Origin: Todiramphus chloris collaris
Taxonomy: Eukaryota; Chordata; Aves; Coraciiformes; Alcedinidae
Length of the DNA: 64,000 nt
Assembly (NCBI GenBank): GCA_025345505.1
Contig: JANVCC010000018.1
Location: 12,096,231 to 12,160,230 of the forward strand
Direction of reading: 5' to 3'
The notes beneath the pieces are model-generated. The model was not told the DNA's origin. It ran no database searches and saw nothing but the letters and a program-made list of their open reading frames with translations. The position numbers and the translations under genes were made by a program. Below, piece after piece: positions 38,487 through 49,307 of this stretch. Numbering within the stretch: position 1 is the first letter of the stretch; each line of letters begins with the position of its first letter.

Positions 38487-40654
38487 GAACTGTTCTATCT
38501 TTCAAGATTCTGGCAGACCAGGCTTGGCATTGCTGGGGGGCATGAGGGGAGGGATACTTTTTGTTTCTAGGTTCCAGGGCAGTTTTTTAACTTGGACATT
38601 TTGTCAGTCAGAGAAGTACTTTTTGCCCACTGAAAGATGAATAAGCCCATTCGATGAAAGACTAAGCTACTTGCCTGACTAGTGCCTTCGGATGACAGTG
38701 ATGGAGAGTCTCCTGTGTAATACAGCAGCTCTTATGTACATGTACGGACAGACATGATGAAATTAGTAGTTTGTTTCAAATTTTAAATTGTGAAAGCAGC
38801 TTTAGCTTGCAGCAGTATTTGTACCTCTCTTAACATTAACTATGAATTAAAAAACATTAAAATGTTTTATAAAACATGAGACATAAAAAACAAAGCTTGA
38901 TAGATGTCAGGGCAAGATCTCAGAAGATGAAATAACATTCTGAGAGTTTCTTTGCCTCCTCCCGAAGTCATACCCTATAAATTTTGATGCTGCTAAATTA
39001 TTTAGTGCTTTAAACAAAACGGACAGCCAGGATATAAACATGGCAACACTGGGGTGAATGTGAAAAAGAACCAGCTGACTTCTCTGGGACTAGAATATTA
39101 CCTGAGGTGTTTTGCACCAGTTTTCTATGATTTTCTTTGTTCTTATCCTCCATGAATTAGTATTCATAGAATTCTGAAATCACTGATGTACAAAGTAACA
39201 ACCTTTTCCCTAATGAAATTCAAAAAAGTCTTGCAAATTGATGTATAATAGCATAATATGCTGCTGAGCATGTTTTTGTTGTATCATAATCTCATTTTCA
39301 AGTTGATTGACAGCATATGGCCATTACAGTGTATTTTAGTCTTGGGATTATGGCATTAATAATGCATGCCTCATTATGCATTCATTCTGAACTGAAAAGA
39401 AGTTTATTCTAAGACTTAATCCCTTTAATAGAATATGCAGTATTTCTATAAGCCACTTTATGTATGGAGAAGCTAGGAAGAAGCACTTACATAGTTTGTA
39501 TTAACTATTTATTTGATTACTTCATGACAAATAAACATCACATGGTTTCCTGCTACTCTGAATTAGAATCTGGTGAAAATTGTTTAGAATTACTTTTTTT
39601 GAAACTCAGTGGAAATGTAATTGTTTCTTTTCAAGAATCTGATCACATTTGATTATCAAAAATCTATCAAATGCATTTTATTACTTCAGTGACAGGAAAT
39701 CTTATTTTAGCCTGTCACAGAATCTAATATTGCATAATCTTTCTGAACATCATAATGAAGCCTTCCTATTCACCACCAGCCACACCCCAAAGACAAATTT
39801 AGAGAATGAAAATAATGCTTAGAAGATTTAACAACCTAACTGTAGGTTAGGTTCTAGATGTAAAAATAACTCACAAATATCTTACTCTCTCTTAGAAACC
39901 AGAGAATCATTTTTAAAGTGAGATAAGTTTGTGGTAAGAAAATCATCTTTAGATATGAAAATAATACATATTTTACTTGGGCATCAGTGAGAAACACTAA
40001 CTTACTTGTGGCATTTATACTAAGGAAAAATTGATGTTTGAATTCTAAATTAATCTATTTTAAAGGTAGAACAAAATCAAATGGTATTACAAGACATCAG
40101 ATTTCCAAATGAAATCTACAACCTAAAATGGCTGATTCCAGGGAAAGTCACGGTGTTAGTCATCTGTAGGTTACTTCCTTCCTCAGATTTTAGTTAAAAT
40201 TTTCATTTGAGAAAAGTATATATTTAAGATGAGACTTCCTTGATATACACCCATTTTTCTTCCAGCTGAGGAAGAAAGAAGTGATTTCATTCTTATATGT
40301 AGTCAGATGGAAGTGTCTGAATGCATGCAGTGAAAGAACTAATGTATTCTTTTCAAAAGGATGAGGCAAAAAATTTCTTGAAGCATTGAGACTGGCTAAG
40401 GTCAACCCAAGACTTGCTGATATTTTCATGAGCTTTCTTGGATGACTTGATAAAACTGTCAGGTGAAATATGTTAAGCAAGAATATTAGTGTCAAATAGA
40501 TTAACTAGTGGGCAAGAGACAATTTCCAGTGATAATGTTTCTCAAAGCATGCACAGATGCTCATTGACTACAGAAAACAGAATGTAAGAGATCTGGGAAA
40601 GCTTCAAATTGGGCAATAGGATTTTCTAGCATCACTCAACCACAAGTATTTTTG

Positions 40655-40757
40655 GTTATGTTTTTTTGTTTGGTTGGAGTTTGTTTGTTTTTGGTTTGGT
40701 TTTAGGTTTTGGTGATTTGGTTTGTTTGTTTGCAGGGGTTTGTTTGTTTGTTTTTAA
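40655..40757. repeat. G/T-rich low-complexity patch
   Basis: About 100 bp built from gttt, ggttt and T runs on the + strand with very few A or C. It is the longest such patch in the window. Confidence 0.9.
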
Positions 40758-41078
40758 AGGCTTCCTATACAAATACTCTGGACATATGTCTTCTTTTACA
40801 CATAGCTGTGTTTAGAGAAGTGAAATGCTGCTTTCAATCCCACTTCAGTATGCATGACCTTTAATCTGCATGTCCAAGTCAACAGATAGTAAGATCAGGA
40901 AATACAAGAGCTCCTTAGCTTTTGTTTACAGATAATAAGAACTATCTAAATATTTACATATTAGTATTTACTCTTTCAGAATGACTTACAAAGTTGAACC
41001 TAAAACAAAATAAAGTTTTATCCTGTCTCCCAAGTGTGCAGCTCAGGACTTTAAAGCCAAAATTATTTCTACATGCAG

Positions 41079-41329
41079 GCTATCGACACTGGAAATAGAA
41101 GAAAGAGCACAAAGTCTTGGTCTATTTGAGACTTTGAAAACCAGTCCTGAAATGTTATATGAGCACATGGTTAAATATGTGTACCCAAGTATTGAAGGCA
41201 GAGATCACCAGCGATTGCTTTATTATTTTACACTCCTTGAAAACTGTGGTTGCTCAGAAGTGGTGAAGCATACTGTTAAACCTGAAACTCACATCCGACT
41301 CCTGAAAAAATTCAAAGCAGTTGCTCCAG
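41079..41329 (+). CDS. NBAS: NBAS exon 9 of window (1 nt + 83 codons + 1 nt)
   Basis: The first base completes glycine 353. Residues 354-436 then run from LSTLEIEERAQSLGLFETLK through LLYYFTLLENCGCSEVV to HIRLLKKFKAVAP, with one base of the split glycine 437. Acceptor 'ctacatgcag', donor 'gtaggag'. TLEIE, LFETLKTSPE and YYFTLLENCGC are conserved NBAS landmarks as I recall them. The frame stays open past the donor for 19 codons, which would give a truncated product if the intron were retained. Confidence 0.98.
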
Positions 41330-42646
41330 GTAGGAGAGTTCCTGTTTCTTTTCTTCATACCTGTATTTATTATTCTGTTATGTGAGCAGTGACATGATTT
41401 CGCTTATCTAATTTGTACTCTGCAGGTAATTGGTTTTGAATTAACCTATCAGATGAATGCAAATACTTCAGTAGGTTAGTCATATCTTACAGGAGTAAGT
41501 TACATCTCTTTGTATTACTGGAAATTTAGTTTACTGTATCACAGCAAGCAAAAAACATTAAAAAACCAGTTTTTGTTGGTGATGCAAATTAAAATTATTG
41601 GCAGTGGTTCATAATAATTCTTTTCAAGAAAACATAACAGACAGCCTAGAGCAGAAATTTTAGTACTGCAAGTTTAACATGAATATTCTCAATAAACATA
41701 GGGCATTTTACCTTTCAAAAGTCTGAATTACATAATCTATAAGAACTTAAAGAATTTTGTTTGCTTGTTTTAAAGAAGGTAATTTTATTTTGTGTTTTAT
41801 CGATGTTACCTTTTGCTTTTGCAGAACTGCAGCATTGTTTGTCCTCTTATGTTATCAGACAATGCCTATAAAAGTAAGCTGCTGGAAAGCATTCTGAAAT
41901 TTTGAATACTAGTTTCCATTTGCTTGTTAGCCAAATATTAGCAAAATCTTGAATTTCAGCTGAGTAAATCCAAATACAGCTTCAAAATCAAAAATACACA
42001 CTATGTGGGATCACCTGCTGTAGGGATGAATTCATTGTTCAATATTGGAACCCTGTGTGTATCAGACACTAACTGCTGCAGAATTTGGCAAGAGTCTGCT
42101 TATGAATTCATGTATTGCAGGAAGAAAAAAAGGCAATAATTTTGGGTGGAAGGATTATCTTCAGTTCTTATTGATGTGTTTAAACACTGAAGTTTTATGA
42201 TGCTTGTCAAAGAAAAGTCTGTCAATAAGTTATTTTTTACCTTCAAAGCTATTTTTAAACTTTACTCAAAAAAAAAAAAAAATTCCTAGTACCATACATC
42301 AGACATAAATTAGTCACTTTGTACAGTAAAAAAATCAAATATAGTATTATACTCTTAATTAAAATCCTGTTTTGAGCATAGTTTATAGATAATAGGCAAG
42401 GAAGGAATCAAAGTGTAGAGGTTACAGTTCCTAAGTACATGAAGAAAAATATAGCTATAGCTGTTTACAAACCTGTCTTCCTCCAAAGTCTGTTAGTGTG
42501 TATGATTGTAAAAGATGGAGTAGAATCTTTCTAGTTCTGCACATACTGGTTTAACACTGATTGTTTAATACATAAATGTAGAGTTTGAGTAGATTTAACT
42601 ATGAAAACCTTCTATTTTGTTTGCCTTTTTCTCCTTCTGTCAATAG
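41330..42646 (+). other. NBAS: NBAS intron (1.3 kb)
   Basis: A phase-1 GT-AG intron with an A15 run at 42268-42282. It ends in a T/C-rich tract and 'caatag'. Nothing else was seen. Confidence 0.9.
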
Positions 42647-42981
42647 GTCTTAATTACAAAAAGCTAACAGATGAAAATGAAAACCCTCTGGAAACACTGG
42701 AGCCTGTCCTTACAAGTCAAAACATCTTATCTATTTCCAAACTGGCCCCCAAAATTCCTAAAGGAGATGGCAACATGCTGTCACCAAGCTCTGTTTATAC
42801 TGTCTGGTTACAAAAAATATTTTGGCATGGCGATCATCATCTCATTAAAAAAATACCAGAAACAATGGATGAGTGGCTACATGCATATGATATGTGTTCA
42901 AAGTACTTCGATAGACTTGATCCTGATGATATTGTCACTTTTATTGATGAAATTACCTTTTCTTCAAAAGCTGTCTCGAAG
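42647..42981 (+). CDS. NBAS: NBAS exon 10 of window (2 nt + 111 codons)
   Basis: The first two bases complete glycine 437. Residues 438-548 follow, LNYKKLTDENENPLETLEPV then LTSQNILSISKLAPKIPKGDG and later MLSPSSVYTVWLQKIFW, ending SSKAVSK. Acceptor 'tgtcaatag', donor 'gtaagc', leaving phase 0. It is the longest exon in the window. ILSISKL.PKIP, MLSPSS.YT.WLQK and YFDRL are clear NBAS signatures. An upstream ATG at 42601 is in frame, but it lies in the polypyrimidine tract of the intron and is not coding. Confidence 0.98.
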
Positions 42982-44974
42982 GTAAGCAGGTATATTTGAA
43001 GAATTTCAGGCCTCAGGTGAGGCATAGTTGAATATACTATCAAGAAGAAAATCTCAGATTTTTCATTTTTAATTTTACTGTTTTTAAAGATAAATTCATA
43101 AACTTTCTTCCTCTGCCTACCTCTTATGACTGTCAATATACAAAAATCTTTTACTCAGAGGTGTTACCTCTGTGGATAAGAGAGTTTTTGATAGAACCCC
43201 AAAGTCCCTGTATTCCCTTTCAGCAGAGAGTAACAGAGGAGTCTTCTTGTGTATTTAGTTATTTTACTTGTGCTCCTCCTAAAATTCATTGTGCTGCAGG
43301 CTTGTGTTTAGTACAAGGCTTTTGCATCTTGAATAGGATACTCCACAGAGAAGTGTTCTGGACCAATGCATATGGTTTCTAGGCATTGTAATAACATAAA
43401 TGATAAACTCTGTCACAATCTCCATCTGGCTGAAAGCCTGTTATTGAAAGAACGTACTTTCATGTCCATAACATAAATTACCAGATATGCAGTTTCTTTT
43501 TGCCCAGTAGGATATTTCTAATATAGTCTTAGCCATGCTTTCTTATGTATCTTTACTGTCAAGCACAAAAAAGAGAAGGGATTTCATAGATATTTCCTTA
43601 TTAAAAGATCTTGAAATACCTTCACTAACTTAATCTAAAATGAAAAGATGATGAAGAGGAGGTGTTTTGTTTTTTTTCTTTTTCTTTTGTCTGTCTTTAT
43701 CTATTCTGGATAATGCTCATTTTCCAGAGGTGTTTATTCATTGTGTTTAATGAGAATTCCAATTTGTTCCCTCTTTGGGTATTACTTTAGCGTTTCCACA
43801 GTTATTAATATACATATATTAGAACTCATCTAACTTTTATATATATTAGAATTTGGTGAGGAAAAAAAATACTATTCATTATCCTGGAAAATTAAAAGCT
43901 TTGTCAGTACCAAATTTATGCTTTAATCTGTCATGCTAGACCAACCCATTTTATCACTAGTTTCATCAGCTGTCTATTAAGGCTATTCAGCAGAACCCCC
44001 CTCTTATTTAGGTGTTTTGATCCTTTTTATCATGTACTGAGTGTTTTGTGGCTTATCAAGAAAGACTGACATTCATTTTGAGACATCAGTTGCCAGACCT
44101 CACCCTGGACTAAGGTAGCCAGGGAATGACTGTTACCTAATGAGAAGGAAATACTGTCTTCATGTATGATCACTGCTAGTGACTACTTGAAACTCTTGGT
44201 ATTCATGTATTTTAGTCGTTTCAAGATTATTTCTCATTCTGGATGACTGGTGCAGGGCAAGGATGGATAGCCTCCACTCTGTATCTCTTTTGAAACACAT
44301 TGTACAATTCCCTGTGCTTATTTCTTCTTAGAATTCTAATACAGTTTCTCTACTCTGTTAAGATGAGTAGGAGCAGCAGAAAGGAAACATTGATGTCAGG
44401 ATTATTGTAGTTGGTGGCCAAGCAGAAATCTGTTAGCTTTTTGGCCTCAAAAGAAACTCAAGAAACATTTGAAACAGTTGGTCAAATCATCTGATTTAGT
44501 GTGTTCCCTGAACTGGATTTGGGAATGAAACAGATGTTTAACCAGCTTGCAACTAGTTTTGCCTCAGGATCCCATCCAATTTTCGAGTGGAAATGTACAA
44601 TGAAAACTAGTGTTGTAGAACCTGAAAAGTTATTTCTCGGAGAACTCTTTTCTCAAACTTTGATCTGAAAAATTGCTTCATACATAAAAGCTGCCTTTTG
44701 ACTTCTGCCTTTTACTTAAAATTGTATCCTGTGTTGAGGCTGCACTGGTCACATGATCACTTGTTTAGTTGCTAAGTCAACACTTTCTTCCCAGCTTGGT
44801 TCTGTGGCCAAGTACTTTGTTTTATCAGTTCCCATTCCCATGACAGAGGCACATTTCTGTATTTCACGACGGTGCTGATAATTAATACATGTAAAGAACT
44901 GCAAAAAACCCATGGTCATTATTATGAAATAATTATAATAATTATAATAGCTACACCGATCTCCAGATAATTGT

Positions 44975-45445
44975 CTGGCAGGGATGGAGTTAATTTTCTT
45001 CAGAGCAACCTCTATGGATCTGTGCTTTGGATTTGTGATTAGAACGGTGTTGACAACATACAAGTGCTTTGGCTGTTTCTGAGCAGTGCTTCTATGGAGT
45101 CAAGGCTTTCTCTCTTTTTCAACATCACAGCCCTGAGTAGGCTGCAGGGAGAGAACAAAGCCAGGACAGCTGACCTGGGCTGGCCAAATGTGCATTCTAC
45201 GTGACTTAATGTCATGCTGAGCAGTAAGAGGGTTGGAGGGAGTCTTCCAGGATGGCTGTTACTTGGAGACTGGCTGGACATTGGTCTGCTTGTGGGAGGT
45301 AGTGAGACATCCCCTTTGCATCACTTAGTTTTCGTGTGTTCATTTTTTTTTTAACTCGTCTCTCCTTTATGTATTAAGCTATCTTGTCTTCACCCAAAAG
45401 TTTTCTTGCTTTTGCTCTCTTTTTCTCTTCTCCAGTAGGAGTTTG
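44975..45445 (+). mobile_element. ERVL-type avian LTR (likely solo, degenerate)
   Basis: The order of landmarks matches a common bird ERVL LTR family as I remember it: 'ggatggagttaattttcttc' (about 44982), 'gtgctttggatttgtgatt', 'gagcagtgcttctatggagt', 'acagctgacctgggctggcc' and 'tctgcttgtgggaggt'. These are followed by a T-rich, poly(A)-signal-like stretch near 45370. No retroviral genes or second LTR are visible nearby, so it is probably a solo LTR left by recombination. The 3' end appears cut short before 45450. Exact ends are uncertain. Confidence 0.75.
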
Positions 45446-45588
45446 GAACCAACTTTTGTTGTTCCATAACTGTTTATTAATTCTGCATTAATTAATGTAA
45501 TTTTTTTTTTCCATTCTAATGTATATGGTTGGTTTGTAGTCACATGACACTTGGTGGAATATGTAAAGCTGAGATTTAGTGTCAGAGA

Positions 45589-45826
45589 GGTGAACTGGAC
45601 CAAATTGTTCCATCTGAACATCGGGAAACATTTTTCATGATGAGACTGATCTGTCAGTGGCACAGGTTGTGCAGAACGGTTGTGGAGACTCCCACAATGG
45701 AGATACTCAGAAGCGCCCTGAATGTGGTCCGAGGCAGCTAGTTTTAGGTGGACCTGTTTGAGCAGGGAGTTTGGACCAGATGTCCTTCAGAGGTCCCTCC
45801 CAACCTCAGCCATTATGTGCTTCAGT
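45589..45826 (+). mobile_element. CR1 3'-end fragment, sense
   Basis: The text 'ggcacaggttgtgcagaacg' and 'gttgtggagactcc', then 'gtccctcccaacctcagcc', follows the CR1 3' UTR. The tail is decayed ('ttatgtgcttcagtg'). This copy is more diverged than the CR1 at 32206. Confidence 0.85.
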
Positions 45827-45937
45827 GGTGCTGGGATCCTGGATTACTCTGGCAGTTAAATGAGGGGAGCCATTTCCATAGTCTCAAAGTTGCAAGCTTA
45901 TTGTTGATAATAAGAGTGGCAGCGTCAACACCTTCAT

Positions 45938-45960
45938 GTGCAAGTGAGTGTCACTTGCAC
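45938..45960. repeat. Perfect 10-bp inverted repeat, 3-nt loop
   Basis: Arm 'gtgcaagtga' is followed by 'gtg' and the exact reverse complement 'tcacttgcac'. It lies between two CR1 copies. Confidence 0.97.
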
Positions 45961-45994
45961 AATACTTTATTAAGGAATGCTAACATATTTGGAA

Positions 45995-46795
45995 GGAAAT
46001 GACCTGCGCAAGCTTGAAAGGAAGGTCTCTGTGAACCTCAGGAAGTTCAACAAGATGAAGTACAAGGTCCTGTACCTGAGTTCAGGCAGTCAATACAAAC
46101 TGGAGAGTGAGGGGACTGAGAGCAGCCCTGCAGAAAAGCACTTGGGGCTACTGACAGATGAAGAGCTGGACGTGAGCCAGCAATGTGCATTTGCAGCCCA
46201 GAAAGCCAATTGCATCCTGGGCTGCATCCAAAGCAATGTGGATAGCAGGTTAAGGGAGGTGATTCTGCAGCTCTGCTCTGGTGAGGCCTCACCTGGAGTA
46301 CTGTGTCCAGCTCTAGAGTGTTCAGCACAAAAAAGACATGGACTTGTTGATGCGGGTCTAGAGGAGGGTCACAAAACAATGGTCAGAGGCCTGAAGCACC
46401 ACTCCTATGGAGAAAGACAGGGAGTTGGGGTTGTCGAGAAGAGAAGGCTCCAGGGACACCTTAGTGTGACCTTCCAGTACTTAAGGGGGGGCTCTTAAGA
46501 AAGATAGGGACAATCTTTTTAGTCAGGACTGTAACAACAGGACAAGGGGTAATGCTTTTAGAAGAGTGTAGCTGTATATTATATTTGCTACAATGAGGGT
46601 TGTTGAAACACTGGCACATGTTGGACAGAGAGGTGGTAGATACCTCATCCCAGGGAACATTCAAAGTCAGGTTGGACAGGGCTCTAGGCAACCTAACCTA
46701 TTTAAAGATGTCCCTGTTCACTGCAGAAGGTTGGACTTGATGACCTTTAAAGGTTCCTTCCAACCTAAAACACTTTGTGATGCTATCATTTTATG
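45995..46795 (+). mobile_element. CR1 retrotransposon, 5'-truncated, sense
   Basis: The frame at 45977-46498 reads as the C-terminal part of CR1 reverse transcriptase, with EKHLGLLTDEELDVSQQCAF and AQKANCILGCIQSNVDSRL. It then continues into the CR1 3' UTR ('acaacaggacaaggggtaat', 'ggttggacttgatgaccttt'), ending at a decayed tail near 'ttttatgaaatg'. It lacks the RT catalytic box and everything upstream, so it is inactive. It is separated from the previous CR1 end by about 170 bp. Confidence 0.92.
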
Positions 46796-48632
46796 AAATG
46801 CATCTCGTGAGATGAGTTTTTCCCCTTAGGAGTTAAATCTGTTGAGCTGAAACAGGATGTGATGTTGCTTGATTTGAAAATGAAAGAAAACAGATTTTTA
46901 GGATTTTTTCATTACACATTATAGCCAATAGAATTAAAAATCTTTTTAAACTGTAAAAGCTTTTTAAAATGAAAATTTCACTTCACATGCAAGCAAAGAT
47001 TGAACTAGCCCCTAAGCTACTATTTTTTTTATTTTTTTTTTTTTTGTGTCATTGGATATGATACCAAAACTCATTACTAAAACTGACTAGAATTACAGAG
47101 AATAGTCATTCATGTTTTGGAATAAAATAAGCAGGGAAATGCTATGTTGATAGTGCTGCATTTTGGCACTGTGCAAATATGAATGCAGGAGTAAAATAGC
47201 GTTGGGAAGAATCTGTGTATGTGTATATATATATATATTTTTTAATGCCTTATTCTGTATGCGCTTATGATGGCACCATGACTTCTAAACTGACAGTATA
47301 TTCACGCTGTTCTCTAGGATATAACAGTTAGATGGAATACTGAAATTGTTTCCCTTCTGCATCTCTCTTTATGGAATTGAACATTAGAATGTACAGTAGA
47401 AGGGGAAAAATGAAATATGTGTCTGTTTTCATCTTTTATCTTGTTTACAAAATGGATATATGAATACATCTGTGCCCATTAAATTTTAATGTGAAGACTA
47501 TCACCTTGCTTACAGTAAAACCTTATATTGAGACCTTGTTCTGAGTAACAATCATAATTAACTACTTTGGAAATGGAACTGATTTGCATGTGGAACTGAA
47601 TGTTGAAATACCATTTGTGTTTGCTTTCTTAATACTGGCAAGTTATCTTAACTTTTACAATAATGTCCAAACATTTTGCTGTTATCATTAAAAATGTACA
47701 GTTTACCATTACTGTGCTTTGCAATGACAGCATGAAAAAAATCAGACTTTGTTTTGGTCTTACAGCTGAAGCTATGTCTTTCTTGACTTAAAAGCACAAC
47801 AGTTTGCTGCAAGTACTGTCTCTATAAAGAGTATTTCCATCTATATCCTGTTCCAACATACTCTTGGTTTCTGGAAGCTTGGGAATCTGTGATCATTGCC
47901 CAGGCTCCCTTCCGCAGTCCTAAATTCCATTCTGATGCACTGGAATGACCATTTCATGTTGGATGGAGGGGCAGGGGAAAAACCTCATTCAGTATATGTA
48001 TGATTCCATTTAAAAATTGAAACTCAAAATCAGAAGTATAATGGGAAAAAAACCCCACAAACTTCTTTGTTTCATCTCAGTGGCTGGATACATTTTGTTG
48101 TACAGGTCTTTCAAAACAGTAGCTTGCTGTTTTCTAGAACTTGTCTTTTAAATAGGTTGATTTAAAAGTTGTAGACCGCCTGCTGGTTTTCTGCTTATGA
48201 TTATGGTCTTAGGGTTACATTTTAAACAGCAATCTGAACCTGACAAAACTAACCTTAAGTTAATTTTCAGTCTTTGGGATTTTCAGTTAACCTTGTAAAA
48301 TGATCCCCAGATATCCTCAGTGCAGAATTAAAATAGTTTATAAGCTTCTACAGAAGTTGTAAATATTATGGGGGAAAAAAAGTTTCATGTGGTTTAAAAT
48401 GAGTCAGATTCAATGTCAATGAAAGGAAGGACAACAAAAGAAAGTAATGAAATACTGATCCTTTTTTAAATAAATGACTATTAAGAAATAAAGTTGCTTT
48501 TCATGAAATACTTCATTTAGTTTTATACTGTGTTGTAGAGCAGTGGAGCCACCTGACCTCTAGGTACTGCTGTAATAGAAATACTAGGGTACAGAATGAT
48601 GAATGATTAAATATCAAGTAATCTTTTTTCAG

Positions 48633-48851
48633 CTGCCAGTTGAAGCCAGAATAGAAGTGACTAAGAAGGCTATTAAGGCAGTCAAACATCTTTCTGAAAA
48701 ATCAAGGAAAAAAACTTCAGAGAATGACGTGGAAGGTGTTGAAAATCCATCTGTTGTATATGAAGAAACTCTGAATCACTTGCAGCAATCTTTTGCTCAT
48801 CTGGAAACACTCACTCATAATTTTATCACTTACCTGAAAAACAGCAAACAG
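48633..48851 (+). CDS. NBAS: NBAS exon 11 of window (73 codons)
   Basis: It encodes window residues 549-621, from LPVEARIEVTKKAIKAVKHL through a lysine/acid-rich linker (KSRKKTSENDVEGVENP) to LAYL-like helices ending ITYLKNSKQ. Phase 0 at both ends; acceptor 'atcttttttcag', donor 'gtaatg'. The linker looks disordered and is probably the fastest-evolving part of the window. By rough counting, the human residue altered in SOPH syndrome (R1914H) falls near the start of this exon; this is from memory and approximate. It lies only 253 bp from the next exon. Confidence 0.96.
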
Positions 48852-49104
48852 GTAATGATTACTGATCAGGTGCTTATTTTTAGAGTTACCATAGCTAGCA
48901 GTGATGGCCATAAATGTTCTGTGATATTTTATTAATGTTTTGGGGTTTATTTGGTTTTGTTGACCTGTATTTTGAAAATTCACTCACATCAATCTTTTGT
49001 TTTTCATAGCGTATGTTAAATCTTGGTGGAAAGAAAGACTCTGCATGATACAGCCCTGTAAATAAAGAGTACACTGATTCGTGTTCAAAAATATCTCTTT
49101 ACAG

Positions 49105-49307
49105 GATACACTACAGAAGTATGGCTATTTATATGATTTGTCAAGGTCAGAGAAAGAAAAAATCCATGACCAAGCAGTAGCTATGTGTATAGATGGTCAA
49201 CCCTTGGACATGATACAGCAGTTGTTAGAAGTGGCTGTTGGAGATCTAGGTCTTTCTCCCAAGGATATTGTCCAATGTGCTATTAAAAAAATTGTGTGTA
49301 TATTAAG
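49105..49307 (+). CDS. NBAS: NBAS exon 12 of window (67 codons + 2 nt)
   Basis: It encodes window residues 622-688, DTLQKYGYLYDLSRSEKEKI then HDQAVAMCIDGQPLDMIQQL and the end CAIKKIVCIL, plus two bases of the split serine 689. Acceptor 'tctctttacag', donor 'gtaagt'; the next intron is phase 2. YDLSRSEKEK and DGQPL.MIQQLLEVAVG are strong NBAS signatures. The pattern is helix-loop-helix with a conserved alternation of charged and leucine positions. A 10-kb intron follows. Confidence 0.98.

Larger units (their letters stand above)
37884..41078 (+). other. NBAS: NBAS intron (3.2 kb)
   Basis: A phase-2 GT-AG intron. It holds C21 followed directly by T10 (38456-38486) and a G/T-rich patch at about 40655-40757. 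No transposon was recognised. The 101-codon minus frame at 40190-40495 shows no known feature. Confidence 0.85.
42982..48632 (+). other. NBAS: NBAS intron (5.7 kb)
   Basis: A phase-0 GT-AG intron. The middle holds a dense repeat cluster: an ERVL-type LTR (about 44975-45445), a short sense CR1 3' end (about 45589-45826), a hairpin (45938-45960) and a longer sense CR1 (about 45995-46795). A (TA)n tract lies at 47223-47238. The outer parts hold nothing recognised. Confidence 0.85.

Noticed and set aside
42601..42646. Methionine with a hydrophobic, signal-peptide-like stretch leading into an NBAS exon
   Set aside because: The codons lie before the acceptor, and the hydrophobic residues come from the T/C-rich polypyrimidine tract. 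The exon joins the upstream exon in phase.
45977..46498. 173-codon frame, the longest in the window, as a possible host gene
   Set aside because: It is the C-terminal part of a CR1 reverse transcriptase and continues into the CR1 3' UTR.
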